This document shows, piece after piece, positions 32,537 through 43,509 of a stretch of 64,000 nucleotides of DNA (position 1 is the first letter of the stretch; each line of letters starts with the position of its first letter). Source of the stretch: Orobanche coerulescens. Its lineage: Eukaryota > Streptophyta > Magnoliopsida > Lamiales > Orobanchaceae. The stretch lies in contig CM065801.1 in the NCBI GenBank assembly GCA_033398695.1, positions 102,417,170 to 102,481,169 on the forward strand. The letters run 5' to 3'. The notes beneath the pieces are model-generated. The model had not been told where the DNA came from, did no database searches, and was given only the letters and a program-made list of their open reading frames with translations. The translations under genes were made by a program, and so were the position numbers.

Positions 32537-34034
32537 GCATATCTATACATCTAAAGTTTGTTATGCAAGACTAGGTGCTCGAAAGGAATTTTATGGTACT
32601 AAAAAAATGTTTTTTTAAAGGTCAGGTCGCTATTACGACTTATTTCTTGGGAGATCAAGACAATTTCGTATAGGGCTTTGTGAAAAATTTTGAATATAGG
32701 GCTCGTCGCTCAAATTCCTTAGTTAAGAATTTTTTCAAAATATAAACACTTCCAAAAAGAATAGATTTATCTCAAATTCCACCCTTTGCACATATTTTCA
32801 AAGAATTTTTAAAATATTTGAGGAAAATTTAGTACGCAAGTCAATTAAGAAATCAAATATCATTTCCTTCTTTAAGTGAACATACCATACGCCCAATCAG
32901 TCAACAGTAAGCCATTCTCACTTCTCATACCATTCAATCAGTTCATGCTAAACACTTACCAATTGTTTCCATTGATAATAAATTCTTATTCCCGGACTTA
33001 TCCTCCTCGAAATAACTCAATGAATACTATAATGGCTAGCATTTTAACCGTCTAAATCATTTTTCCAAATGCTATCCTATACCAAAACTTTACTCTAGGT
33101 CCATAGATCGTATTAATAATACTTCAAAAACTCTTTCAAAATATAACCTCCAGTTATCTTCACAAATATTTTAAATATTAATTATCAAAAATGTATAAAT
33201 CATTTTGATTCAATTGTGGAAATGGTATATTTGGAGAACGTGGAACTTCTTCATTCGCCACTATATCATTGTTTTTGTAACATTTCTTTTAAAATTTTAT
33301 TTTTTTACAATTATTTCTCGGTTGTACACTGAAGTAGATATGTCAAAAATAAAAATTTTCTGCACCTCCCCAAAGTACTAAAATTCCTTTCATAGAACAT
33401 TCGAAATTTTATGTCACCGCTCTGAAATAATTAGTCGTACTGTCTCATAAAAATAATTTGTTTAAAAATAATAATTTATACGAGCTTTTGTACCATTGAG
33501 TACTCGGATTCAAACATCACATAACATAATCCACTGCTACTATTAAAATTTCAAGGTATCTAAACGATTATAACCCAAAATATTTCCGATCTCAAACCGA
33601 ATCATAAGTCCAAGAATTCACTTTCAAGTCTAAAGACATTAAATTCCATGCACCCAAATAAATTTCCAAAATCGATAATATCATGTTCAAACAAATACTA
33701 ATAAAGTACCAAAATATCCAAATAGTACCTTGTATATCTTCTCTTGACATAGTGAAGTATATCAATACTCAGAAATTCCTAGAAACAAACTTCACCCAAA
33801 CATGCCCGAACCATCAATCCATGATCACTCGTCACAAACGTCCATTTTAACGCATCCACATACACATAAAAGATTCACAAAAGTACATAATATCACAAAT
33901 AAAGAGGAGACTTACATTCAGAGGCCGCATGAAGATGTTGACGGCTCAGTAATATTATTCACGACTGACGGCCATCACAACTTGACACGACATACGACCC
34001 TAATCGACCCAAAAGCCTAGGTTTCTGCAATCTG
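32537..34034 (-). other. Element F copy 1, leader/internal sequence, non-coding
   Basis: On the minus strand this follows the F primer site. The first 150 bases (33885-34034) match the leader of G in opposite orientation (ACCTAGGCT.TTGGGTCGA, then GTAAGTCTCC), so F and G are one family. The remaining AT-rich sequence has no gag frame in 1.5 kb. Cut on the left by LTR E. Confidence 0.55.
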
Positions 34035-34046
34035 GCTCTGATACCA
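34035..34046 (-). other. Element F copy 1 primer-binding site
   Basis: The minus strand reads TGGTATCAGAGC, a perfect 12-base match to the initiator-Met primer sequence, five bases after the LTR end. Confidence 0.9.
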
Positions 34047-34051
34047 TATTA

Positions 34052-35318
34052 TGTAACACCCTCGAGATATTCAGGGCATATTACAATGCCATAAATTCTT
34101 CCACAAGGATTTACTAGGCTAACGACAACAAACATTATGAATTTTGGACCAACAAGGTCAAACCAATATGAAATACACTCTAGATTTATGATAATATTAC
34201 AAAAATCCAGGTACTGTACAAAGCCCGCAAAAGGAAACACTCAGCATACTCGAATACTAAAATATTTGAGTCATACTTAATACAAATAACGACTCTCGAC
34301 GCATAGTGTCACTATTGCTCGACCTCTTCATGACGGCCTTGTGTTGTTCCTCTCGATCACATAACGTGGAATCATACAAGACATGTCTACCCGCAAAAGG
34401 GGGTTAGCAACTCGGATTTGCTAGTATAAGTATGGTGAATGCATGATGTAAATTTCATAGTATCAACAATCAAGAAAAACCTCACAAAACCTATTACACT
34501 TATCGCAATCAACCATATATCATGTAGAATAGTTCACCACGAGAACACTAGTCAAATAAATAGGAGAATTTTCATAAAGAAATAGTAGAAGTTAGAGAGA
34601 CATTTTTTATTTCATAAATAGTTCAAAAGAAAGCTATTGTAGTTGTAAATATAATTTAAATCATCTTTTAAAAAATATTAAGGTTCTCGAGTGGGTTTAC
34701 AAAAACAGGAATTATTTGGGGTTTATCCCCGAGTAATACTTTCAATACACTTAGGGTCTTCCACACAAAAATATATTTCTTCGTCGAAACCTTTTGGAGT
34801 CCTTGGCCTAAAATGAATAATCTCATCTTGAAACCGCTCGATCCCTCGACCCAATATCAAAATCAAATACATCAATGATTATCCGTGTTTCCACATAAAA
34901 GGCCATGGAAACCCTTAGAGGCCTCGTCACAATCACACAAGTATCCTCCGCTCTGAAGCATGCCAGGAGCCCCACATTGACATCCACACACCGGCATTCA
35001 CTATCTGCCAGGGCCGTCCCTTAAAACCATGTAACCGCACCGCATCACTTCACGACAGGAGCCGCCCCTTGAATTCGCACATTAGGTGATATTGTCGTAC
35101 ACCACTAGACAGAAGCTGCTCATTGCAGCGTACACAACCAGCGACACTCCCGGCCGTCCTTGACTTTGGATACGACTCACCACATAGGCAAACATACAAG
35201 TTTCTCACAATACAACACCTCAATAATTAAATTAACAAATCTTCACCATTTAAGATCTACAATTACTCAAGAGTTCCAAGCACGGATAACACATCATCAA
35301 TCAATAAGATTTTTAAAC
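34052..35318 (-). repeat. Element F copy 1, 5' LTR (3' part only)
   Basis: Begins TGTAACACCCTCGAG on the plus strand; interrupted by LTR G at 35319. Contains the conserved hairpin in weak form (34390-34404). No promoter part is present, and no gene. Confidence 0.75.
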
Positions 35319-36342
35319 TGTAATACCCACACTTTTTATTTTATTTAATTCGGTTGTCGTGTGGTTACCGACTATATTTTTTTATTTCTAATAGTTGAGC
35401 ATTCTCTTGAATTAATTTTTGTTGAATGATATGTACCTTTTTATGTGGATGTTAATTATTATATGTAGTTTTGCATCGTACATATCGTCCCATTGGCGTA
35501 TCGAGAATTAAGTTTTATTATAATCTACATTCTTAGAAGAAGTATACCAAAATTAGGAGTTGATATAAATTACGATATTTTTGTGCCTTTCTAACACTGT
35601 TAACCTAATTTCTATTTCCCTAAGCCCATTTTAAGGTTGAGCCAATTGGCCCACCACCAACACCTTCCAACTTATCTATATAGAAGTAGATCGAGAGGAA
35701 GGGTTTTCTTCATTAGTTTTCCTCTTCCTTTTTTCGCTTTGCACTTTCCTCTCTATCCCAACAATCAACCCATCTCTTTCCTTCACATCAGCGCTCGATT
35801 CAGAACTTCTTTTACTCCTTCGCAACAGAGATGAACGATGGAGGTATGGGATAGATTTTCGACGGGACATAGTGGCTTAGGCCAGGGACGGTGAATGGTC
35901 GTTGAGGAAGGGACTGCCGGCTGTTGTCGTTCGCGGCGGCTCGGCGTGGGTTTCCAATGGTGGATATGTGGGTCAGGACTATGCTTGCGCAAATTTCTGG
36001 CGTGTGTCCGGCCAGGTTGGGTAGGCACTGATTCCGGCGGGCCCAGTGGTTGTCAGATCTAGATCCAGTCAGTTTTTGGAAGGTTAACGATGGTGGCTCT
36101 AGAATTCAAAATAATTGATTGTGTCTCCGGCGTTGAGTTAGGTATCTCCGATCGTGGCCAAACTGAGTTAGAGCTAGATGAGGCCCGGCGGGTCTGATTG
36201 TCGGCGATAGGTTCCGGTGATGTATGAGGCGACGATGGGAGTTGAGTTTCTAGTCGACCTGTGTGTAGGTGTAGCTTGTGTTGGTGTGTCTCCCTGTGTG
36301 TGCATATCCGTGTGTGTGAGTTTCTGAGTGTGTGTGCGTGTG

Positions 36343-36377
<35 letters not shown>

Positions 36378-36522
36378 AAGTATATGTGTGTTTATGTAGG
36401 TTTGTGTGTGAAGTTGTATATGTCTGGGTGTGTGCAGTGTGTGTATGTGTGTGACTGTCTGTGTGTTTGTGTCTGGGTTTGTGTATGGTGTCTGTACCAT
36501 ATTTTTTTTTTTGTGTGTGTGC

Positions 36523-36554
<32 letters not shown>

Positions 36555-38363
36555 GGGGGGGGGGGTGTCCGTGTCTATCTGTGTTTTTATGTGTGTGAGT
36601 ATGTTCGTACAGTGTTTGTGCATCTGTGCTGTATACATATATAATTTATATTATATGTACATGTGTGTGTGTATGTGTTCGTGTTGTAGTTTTGGACTCG
36701 GATGGCATAGGCGTGGATGATAGTTTTGATAATTTGGTATACGAATGGATGAGTATATTTGGACCTATGGAGTGAGCCGAGTTTGGATTAAAATTCCAAT
36801 CACTAGTTAAATCGAGATACGAATCCGGGTTGAGTATCGTTGGGCGTTTGGTCCGATCGATAAATTAACGGGAACAATTGAGGTACTATATAATTCGATT
36901 AATTACCTTGTAATTGTAAGATAATAAATTGGACCTTTATCTTAAATGATCTATTTTGTGATTTTGCTAAGGTCGGACTTTCAATGGATCGACCAGGCTG
37001 ATCGAGCTACGCTTTTGTCGAGTAAACCATCTTTGGTGAAGGCAACTTCTCTATATATCTCATATTTCCCTTGAATATAAATATATTTGTCATTATTTAT
37101 GTTATCGTCTTTGTATGATTGTGTTAGTCATTAAGTGACATAGTTGTTATAATTATGTTATTTAATAATTATATATGGACACGTGGTTGTTGGCGTGAAT
37201 CATGTTGTTTGAGATTAGAGGGTACCACTGTGATTGTGATATTTGTGAAATTGTCTTATTTCATGAATTCCTATATAAGATTGTGGTGAAGTTGATAACT
37301 AGTGTATCACTGGATAATCGATGTTTGTTAAATTGATTTTAAATGTATTATTCCTTGGTTGGGAATATGTGTTGATTAAAGTGGCCATCTCTAGCATGTG
37401 CCTAAACTATATATTATAATTAACGCTCGGAACTTGTGAAAGTTGTGAAATGTTAAGTTTGTGTGCGCGTGGTTTGTTCACCCGGGGATGGGTCCCACGG
37501 GCCTCGGGGGATCTATGTTAAGGGCGCTGGATCGCGGGCCTGGTTTTTCACCTGGGGACGGTTCGAAGGGACCTTTGGAGGTCGATTCTAAGGGCATGGC
37601 CACTTGTTAACTTATGTGTTATGAATTTCTGATGTTGTTTTGACGAAAAATGTGATATATCTGGAATATCACAATTTTTTTCTCGAGATGAGATATATTA
37701 TATATATGCCTTTGGTACTGGAATGGCACTTGAATAAAATGATATATTTATGATCTATGGTTTGTAGTTTTGGTAAACTTACCCGAAGTATCAAGAGTGT
37801 TATCAAATCTAATTTCAGAGAATTATACGAACTCAAGGATTTTGAAATGTTTTTATTAAAGCGAATACCTCGTGGAATTTTGAAAGAATATTATTAGTGA
37901 TTGACTATGATATTTATATCATGAGATATGATTGGTATAGCTTGTATATTATTTACATGCAGTAGCAAAATTTCAGTTTGCTAACCCCCGAGTATCCAGG
38001 GGTGGCTGTCTTTTATGCATTAAAGTATCCAGGGCTCGGGAACGTTCACAGGATCAACATGGAAGATAATGAAAGACCATGATGCTAATAACAGGAGAGT
38101 CAGCATGATGTCGTTATTGTCATGTTGTAGTTATCTCTCGCTGTCGTGTTCTAGCCTTGCTTGGGTATGTTGACGTAGTGTAGCAATTATGTATCAGGAA
38201 TGCACATGTATTGTCGGTTATTGTCACTGTATCTTGTTTATTAATTTTTATGTAGATTGACCTTGTTGGTCCATTATTTTTTGAGTTGTTCTGTATTTGC
38301 CTGGTGGATCCTTACGGAAGGGGCTACGACATGTAACAACCCAAAATAGTCTGGGGTGTTACA
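35319..38363 (+). repeat. Element G copy 1, 5' LTR (3045 bp)
   Basis: TGTAATACCC...TGGGGTGTTACA, followed by a degenerate primer site. It holds a perfect GCCAATTGGC palindrome (35641-35650) 26 bp before TATATA (35677-35682), a pyrimidine-rich leader, long GT and TA microsatellites with a poly-G run, a 70-bp duplicated module (37477 and 37547) and the hairpin (37985-38002). Left flank TAAAC and right flank CTTAT differ, as expected for the 5' LTR of a longer element. Open frames here are translated microsatellites. Confidence 0.8.
36290..36680. repeat. GT/TA microsatellites and poly-G run in LTR G, copy 1
   Basis: (GT)n blocks, a (TA)n block at 36524-36545 and a run of 12 G near 36554-36565. 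Copy 2 lacks about 34 bp of the first GT block, has a longer TA tract and a 10-base G run. Long frames through it are artefacts of the repeat. Confidence 0.9.
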
Positions 38364-39473
38364 CTTATGGTGCTGGAGCTTAGGTTAATAAAACCTAGGC
38401 TGTTGGGTCGAGTCGAGTCATGTGTTGGCGTGTTCGCCCTGTCGTGTCGTCCTACTTGTTCGTTTTCGAGTCGAGTTATGTGTCATCATGTCTTGTCATT
38501 TGAGCTGTCGGTTGTGATTAGTATCGTGGTACGACCATCATCTCCATGCGATATGTGGACGTAAGTCTCCATTTCTGCGAACCCTATGTATATATGTGCA
38601 TGTGCATCTATGTTTTGTTTATGATGTTCGAATACATCCTTGTTTGATGTAAATTTTACTTCGAGAATGCTGGTGATGTGTTGTGAATGATTCATTTAGA
38701 ATAAATTTGGCCTTATAGGATAGTCTCGAGAACTAGTATAAATTAACTACGTTAGTACTCGAGAATTCGAATACGGTATGGTACGATACTAGTGAGATTA
38801 CTGGTAGTTGCCAATAGTTTTGGAGATTGTGAGTAATGGTACTTCGATAATGTTGGCGAAGATGATAATTGTAAGGTAGTTCGTCTTAATTGAGTCAAAA
38901 GAAGTTTAAGTGCCATGATCCAGCATATTTAATTTGGTCTAGGTGTGATTCGATCTTTGTTGTGATTGTCGCAACTTAATTTTGGATATAGTGGCCGACA
39001 ATAGCATGCAATAGACAGGTGAGAATGAGGTGTTTTAACACATATGATTGTTTGGTCTTAATACCAGTAAAATTTCAAAGGCGTAAATGAGTAATTTTAT
39101 AAAATGTTTGAGTTATGTTCTGAAAGTAATAAATACTGCTTTTCGAAATAGTAAACTATTTCGTCATTTAGAAAAATGAGTTGATTTTTTCATCTCGATA
39201 AATTCTTTTAAAAAAAATAAAAATAAATTTTATTTGTCTTGAACAGCAAATTGATGCATCGATATGTTGTTATTTTGAATAGATTTGTGAGTATTTAAAA
39301 AAATGGCGAAGAATAATTTTATATTTTGATAAAGGGAGATTTTTGGCAAATTTAAAGAAAAGGATTTTTGATATTTTGTGAAATCAAAAGGTGCATGATA
39401 CGGAGACCTATATTTTAACGTGATGTGTAGGATTTTTAGAGAAATAAAATATTTTAACGTGATTGTTAGCGTA
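38364..39473 (+). other. Element G copy 1 leader with degenerate primer site
   Basis: TGGTGCTGGAGC (38368-38379) lies where a primer site is expected and matches 8 of 12 bases of TGGTATCAGAGC; the following GAGCTTAGG...ACCTAGGCTGTTGGGTCGA and ATGTGGACGTAAGTCTCC match the F leader. The GTAAGT could be a splice donor kept in both. No gag frame in 1.1 kb. Confidence 0.55.
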
Positions 39474-40426
39474 TGCCCTCGAATGCCACTCTGAGGATAA
39501 GAGAGTTAGGGCATCTATATGTGGTAATGTATTCATTAATAAAAGGCCACTTTGAGGATAAGAGAGTTAGGGCATCTATATGTGATTATGTATTCATTAA
39601 TAAAAGGCAGTGATTATTTCATTATTTATTGTATATCATTGGCGTTTTTGATTTGGTAAATAAATAGAAATGATATCCGTGCTGTTGAGTAGAAGCATTC
39701 CACTCCTTATGAGATAAGGAGTGTTGTACTAGAAGTGTTTAGAAATCAAAAGCTTAACTTATCCGCAAGTCGATAAAACTTAATTGGGCATTAAGTTATT
39801 TGATGAAGACTTGTATATCGTATGCTTGGACATGTGCATGTCTTCACTCAGGAGTAGTGGAAGCATTGGGTATGGGTATATTAATTGGATTAATATATTC
39901 AGATACGACTCACCTCGATTCGGTCACATGGAGATCACTCTAGGATAGTCAATGACGGAATCGTAAGGTTATGATAGGTATGCGTGAACCTTTGACTTGA
40001 GGGTCTAGTAGAAGATGTGTTTGTTTCATTAAGTTAGTCATTAGAGTAGTTTGATCCATTCACCTATTGGTAGGGATCAACCTCGAAGTGCAACTTAATG
40101 GGCAAGTAATAGTCTTTACTGAATGCCAAGAAAGGATTATTTCTTCTGTAAGTGAATAGTATAATGTCCTATGAGGTTAGTGGCAAATGAGATCAAAAGT
40201 CTTTGCCCAAAGCAATTGAACTAGTTGTATTTGATCTTGATTTGCACTAACACATGTATAGAGTCAAGTGGAGACAGGGTTTGACTTAACCGTGACCCTA
40301 AAGCTTGATCGAGACATATGATTGAAGGGTTTATATGTATACGGTATTGAATGATTCCCATCATTCGTTCTCAGTTGGGTTGCGGTGTGAGCCATGGACT
40401 GGCTAAGTGTTCCTCACACTCTTTGG
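39474..40426 (+). other. Possible copia-type LTR piece H, copy 1
   Basis: Starts TGTTAGCGTATGCCC, a typical start of copia LTRs, and contains a 61-bp tandem duplication (39486-39607) with TGAGGATAAGAGAGTTAGGG. No clear right terminus before the next element, and no coding. Could equally be further internal sequence of G. Confidence 0.35.
39486..39607 (+). repeat. 61-bp tandem duplication, copy 1
   Basis: Units begin at 39486 (CCACTCTGAGG) and 39547 (CCACTTTGAGG), both ending ATTCATTAATAAAAGG. Also present in copy 2, so older than the large duplication. Confidence 0.85.
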
Positions 40427-42160
40427 TGTTAGAAATACTTGTTAGATTTTTAATGATATCATCAATGTACTGTTAATTATTCAAATGTATGTTTTTAAGT
40501 ACCTGGCAAATGTAAAGAAGAACCAAATGAGTATCTTCTATAGGCCTTTAAATTTAGGCTAAGTCTTGATCAAATGTTGATCAGTACAAAATCAACTAGG
40601 TATAGAACTGACATTTACCAGAGAAGTTATCCGGCAAGTTCATTATCAGACAAGTTTTGGTCAACGCAAAACATCAGAGAGATTTGACCAAAACCTAGCT
40701 GCAGTTAAGTTCTGAAGAAGGCACTACATCAGACAAGTTTTGTTCAATGCAGAATATGAGAGAGGTTTGACCAAAACCAATCTACAGTCGATTTATCAGA
40801 CTAGAACTGGTCAACAAATATCAGCTGAAGTTTGACCATCAGATTAGAGAACATTCATCAGGTCAAAGAACTTCAGAGCAGAGAACTTTATCTCAGAGAA
40901 CTGTATCTAAGAGAACTTTATCTCAGAGAACTTCATAACAGAGAACTGTATCTCAGAGAACTTCATATGAGAGAACTTTATCTCAGAGAACTTCTACCAA
41001 GATACATTAGAGAAGTTTACATCAGAGAAGGTTGACTGCACATCAGGTAGGTTTGACCAAGAGATATCAGATAAGTTATGAGTTAAAAAATCAGCCAAGT
41101 TCAAGATACTCAGTCCACGTCAGCAAGCATTGAAAGTCAACAATTATGGAAAGCCACATGCAGACGTAAGGAGACAAACTGGAAAGATTCCCATAAATCT
41201 AGGAATAAAATATTCCTTGAGATCCGCGTTATGAAGACTTATAATTATTCTAATCAAGAATAACGTCGCTAACAAAGAAAGTCTTTCAAACGGTCAGAAT
41301 TGAAAAGGGGAATCAAGCCGTGCAACGGAATGATAAGATAAACAAAGAAGTCCACTCTCCAACGGACGGATTTGTTACAGTGATGCAACTACTATGAAGG
41401 AAGCTCAAGGATCATACTATAAATATTTGAGGATATGAATTGAGCAAAGTATGATGCGAACTGTACTTACTAGCGAACAAAGTAATCAAAGCAGACAAAG
41501 CTATCAAAGAGATCTATAGCATCGTGAAAGAGCAAAGCTTAAACAGTCATATTCTGAGAAGCTCTTTAGTTGGAGAAGACAAAAATTCATCTTTAAAGTT
41601 TGAGTATGGGGTTGCTTTCTTGAAAGAGGTTCTTGAATGTAAAGAGACTGTAAACACATCCACGGGTTCTTTATTGGAAGGTGATAGACAGCTCGAGAGT
41701 TGTTGAGGCATCCACGGGTTTTCAATCAGGAGGTGCTAGGCAGTCAAGGGAGTTGCAACAGCCATGGGTTTCCACTGGTTGGAAGCTGTTGTAAATAGGA
41801 AGAATTTATTGTAACCTTTATCACCGGTTGATAGTTATAGTGAATTTATCTCCAACTGGTTTGGACAGAAGTGGACCAGTAGATGATTACCCCACCTCTG
41901 AAACCACTATAAGTGTTTGTGTGATTTACTGCTTTAAACATCATACTTAACTGCTTCATATTCACTGTTCCATTATAAAGTTATCTGCAGTCGACATTAG
42001 TTATCGGTATTGTTATCAGTTGTGTCTTCCGCATTATCTGTTTGCAGATGACATAAGTCATCTGTACTTATCACAGCTGAGAAACTCACCTGAGATTTAG
42101 TAACGAGTTTAATAAGTCTATTCACCCCCTAGACTTATTCCTGATGACTTGTGACCTACA
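40427..42160 (+). repeat. Copia element 5' LTR (about 1734 bp)
   Basis: The right end is set by the primer site: ...GACCTACA then AG and the site. The left end TGTTAGAAATAC at 40427 is the best candidate, not proven because the 3' LTR is absent; TGTTAGATTTTT at 40442 is an alternative. TATA box at 41418-41425 (TATAAATA). Contains a 15-bp tandem array and several TTTGACCA/TGGTCAA repeats; TTCACCCCC near the end is typical of such LTRs. Confidence 0.65.
40879..40998 (+). repeat. 15-bp minisatellite (8 units) in the copia LTR
   Basis: Eight units of CAGAGAACTTTATCT and variants (CAGAGAACTGTATCT, CAGAGAACTTCATAA). Because the period is a multiple of three it yields a repeating RELYL-type frame (40832-41035) that is not a gene. 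Confidence 0.92.
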
Positions 42161-42162
42161 AG

Positions 42163-42173
42163 TGGTATCAGAG
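42163..42173 (+). other. Copia element primer-binding site
   Basis: TGGTATCAGAG, an exact match to the start of the initiator-Met primer sequence, two bases after the LTR. Confidence 0.9.
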
Positions 42174-42242
42174 AGGTTGGTTCAATTTTTACAGAACCAG
42201 ATCCATATATCTGAGCATATATACATTAATCTCTCATTTAGA

Positions 42243-43505
42243 ATGGAACACATGCAACACATGCACTCTATATTACCTGTATTCTCTGTTGATGAATATG
42301 ACTTATAGAAAATAAGAATGCAGGCTCATTTGTCATCCATTTATGATGACATGTGGTGTATCATTGAGGAAGGTCCTTTCATTTTTGAGAAGGATAATAC
42401 ACCAGAAGAAATTGTTGTTGGGAAGCCAGAGAAGATTCCCAAGAAGAGGACCGAGTTGTCCTCTGAAGAGAGAAAGCTGGCCAACCTCGACAACTGGGTC
42501 AAAGATATCCTGTACCACACTCTTGACAAAGCAACCATGGTCAAAATCAAGAATTGCAAAAATGCAAAGAAAAATTGGGACACATTAGATGTAATGTGTG
42601 AGGGAACCGAGCTGATAAAAGAAAATAAGTTGTCCACCAAAAAGTTTGACAACTTCAAGATGAAGAATGGTGAATCAATTTAATGGAGCATGAAGGTTGT
42701 GGCCACGAGAGAGTCAAAGGATCTCAACAAAATAAAGATCCAGGAGTTTTTCTCTGATCTGAAGGCATATGAGTTCGAGCTACCCTGTTCATCATCTAAT
42801 GAAACTGCAGAGAAAGGGATAGAATTTGCAGCATAATCATCTGCAAAGAGCCTTGATAATGCCAGTCCCCCCAGTCCTCTGAGTTTTGAAGAAGAAATGG
42901 CTTTCATCATGCAGAGGTTCAGTAATTTCAGGAAGAACTATTCCAAATACAAGAAGAATTACAAGGACAATCCAAGGAGGAACCAGAAGGCAGGCAACTG
43001 GAAAGTGGAATGTTATAATTGCCACAAAGCCGGACACATCCAGTTTGACTGTCTAGATCTTAAGAAGGATGAAGGTAAGAAAGAAGTGGGCAGAAAAGAG
43101 GACAAAATAAAAGCTTTCATTGGAGAAGATCTAGAAAGAGTAGAATCTAGCAATGGATTATTCTCTGGTGATGATGAAGACTATAACTGTCTGATGGCCA
43201 ACCTAGCAGATGAAGAGAAAAGGTGGAAGGACTACTACCACATCTCCTCAATCTCAACGATAAGAGGTGAAGAATGGTTTGTAGATTCTGGGTGCTCAAG
43301 GCACATGACAGGGAATAAGAAGGTGCTATCAAACTACATCAAAGAAAGAGGTCCAGATATAACCTTTGGATATAGCTCTAGAGGTCAGACAAAAGGATTT
43401 GGAGAGTTGGATAGAGGAAACATAACCATATCCAAGGTTAATTATGTCAAATGTCTCAAATACAATATGTTGAGCATAAGCCAATTCTGTGATGAGAAGA
43501 TCTAG
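42243..43505 (+). pseudogene. Copia gag and protease
   Basis: Single frame from the ATG at 42243 interrupted by TAG at 42306, TAA at 42681 and TAA near 42834. It includes a gag domain (MQAHLSSIYDDMWCIIEEGP, a KKNWDTLDVMCEGT segment), FEEEMAFIMQRFSNFRKN, one CCHC knuckle (CYNCHKAGHIQFDC) and the protease start EEWFVDSGCSRHMTG with an intact DSG. The first stop is at a position that is Trp in related elements. Confidence 0.88.
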
Positions 43506-43509
43506 TAGT

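Noticed and set aside
35637..35834. 65-residue frame starting MSQLAHHQHLPTYLY, conserved in both copies
   Set aside because: It starts at the palindrome/TATA region of LTR G and covers a pyrimidine-rich leader; conservation simply reflects the recent duplication.
40832..41035. Open frame with repeating RELYL residues
   Set aside because: Produced by a 15-bp minisatellite in the copia LTR.
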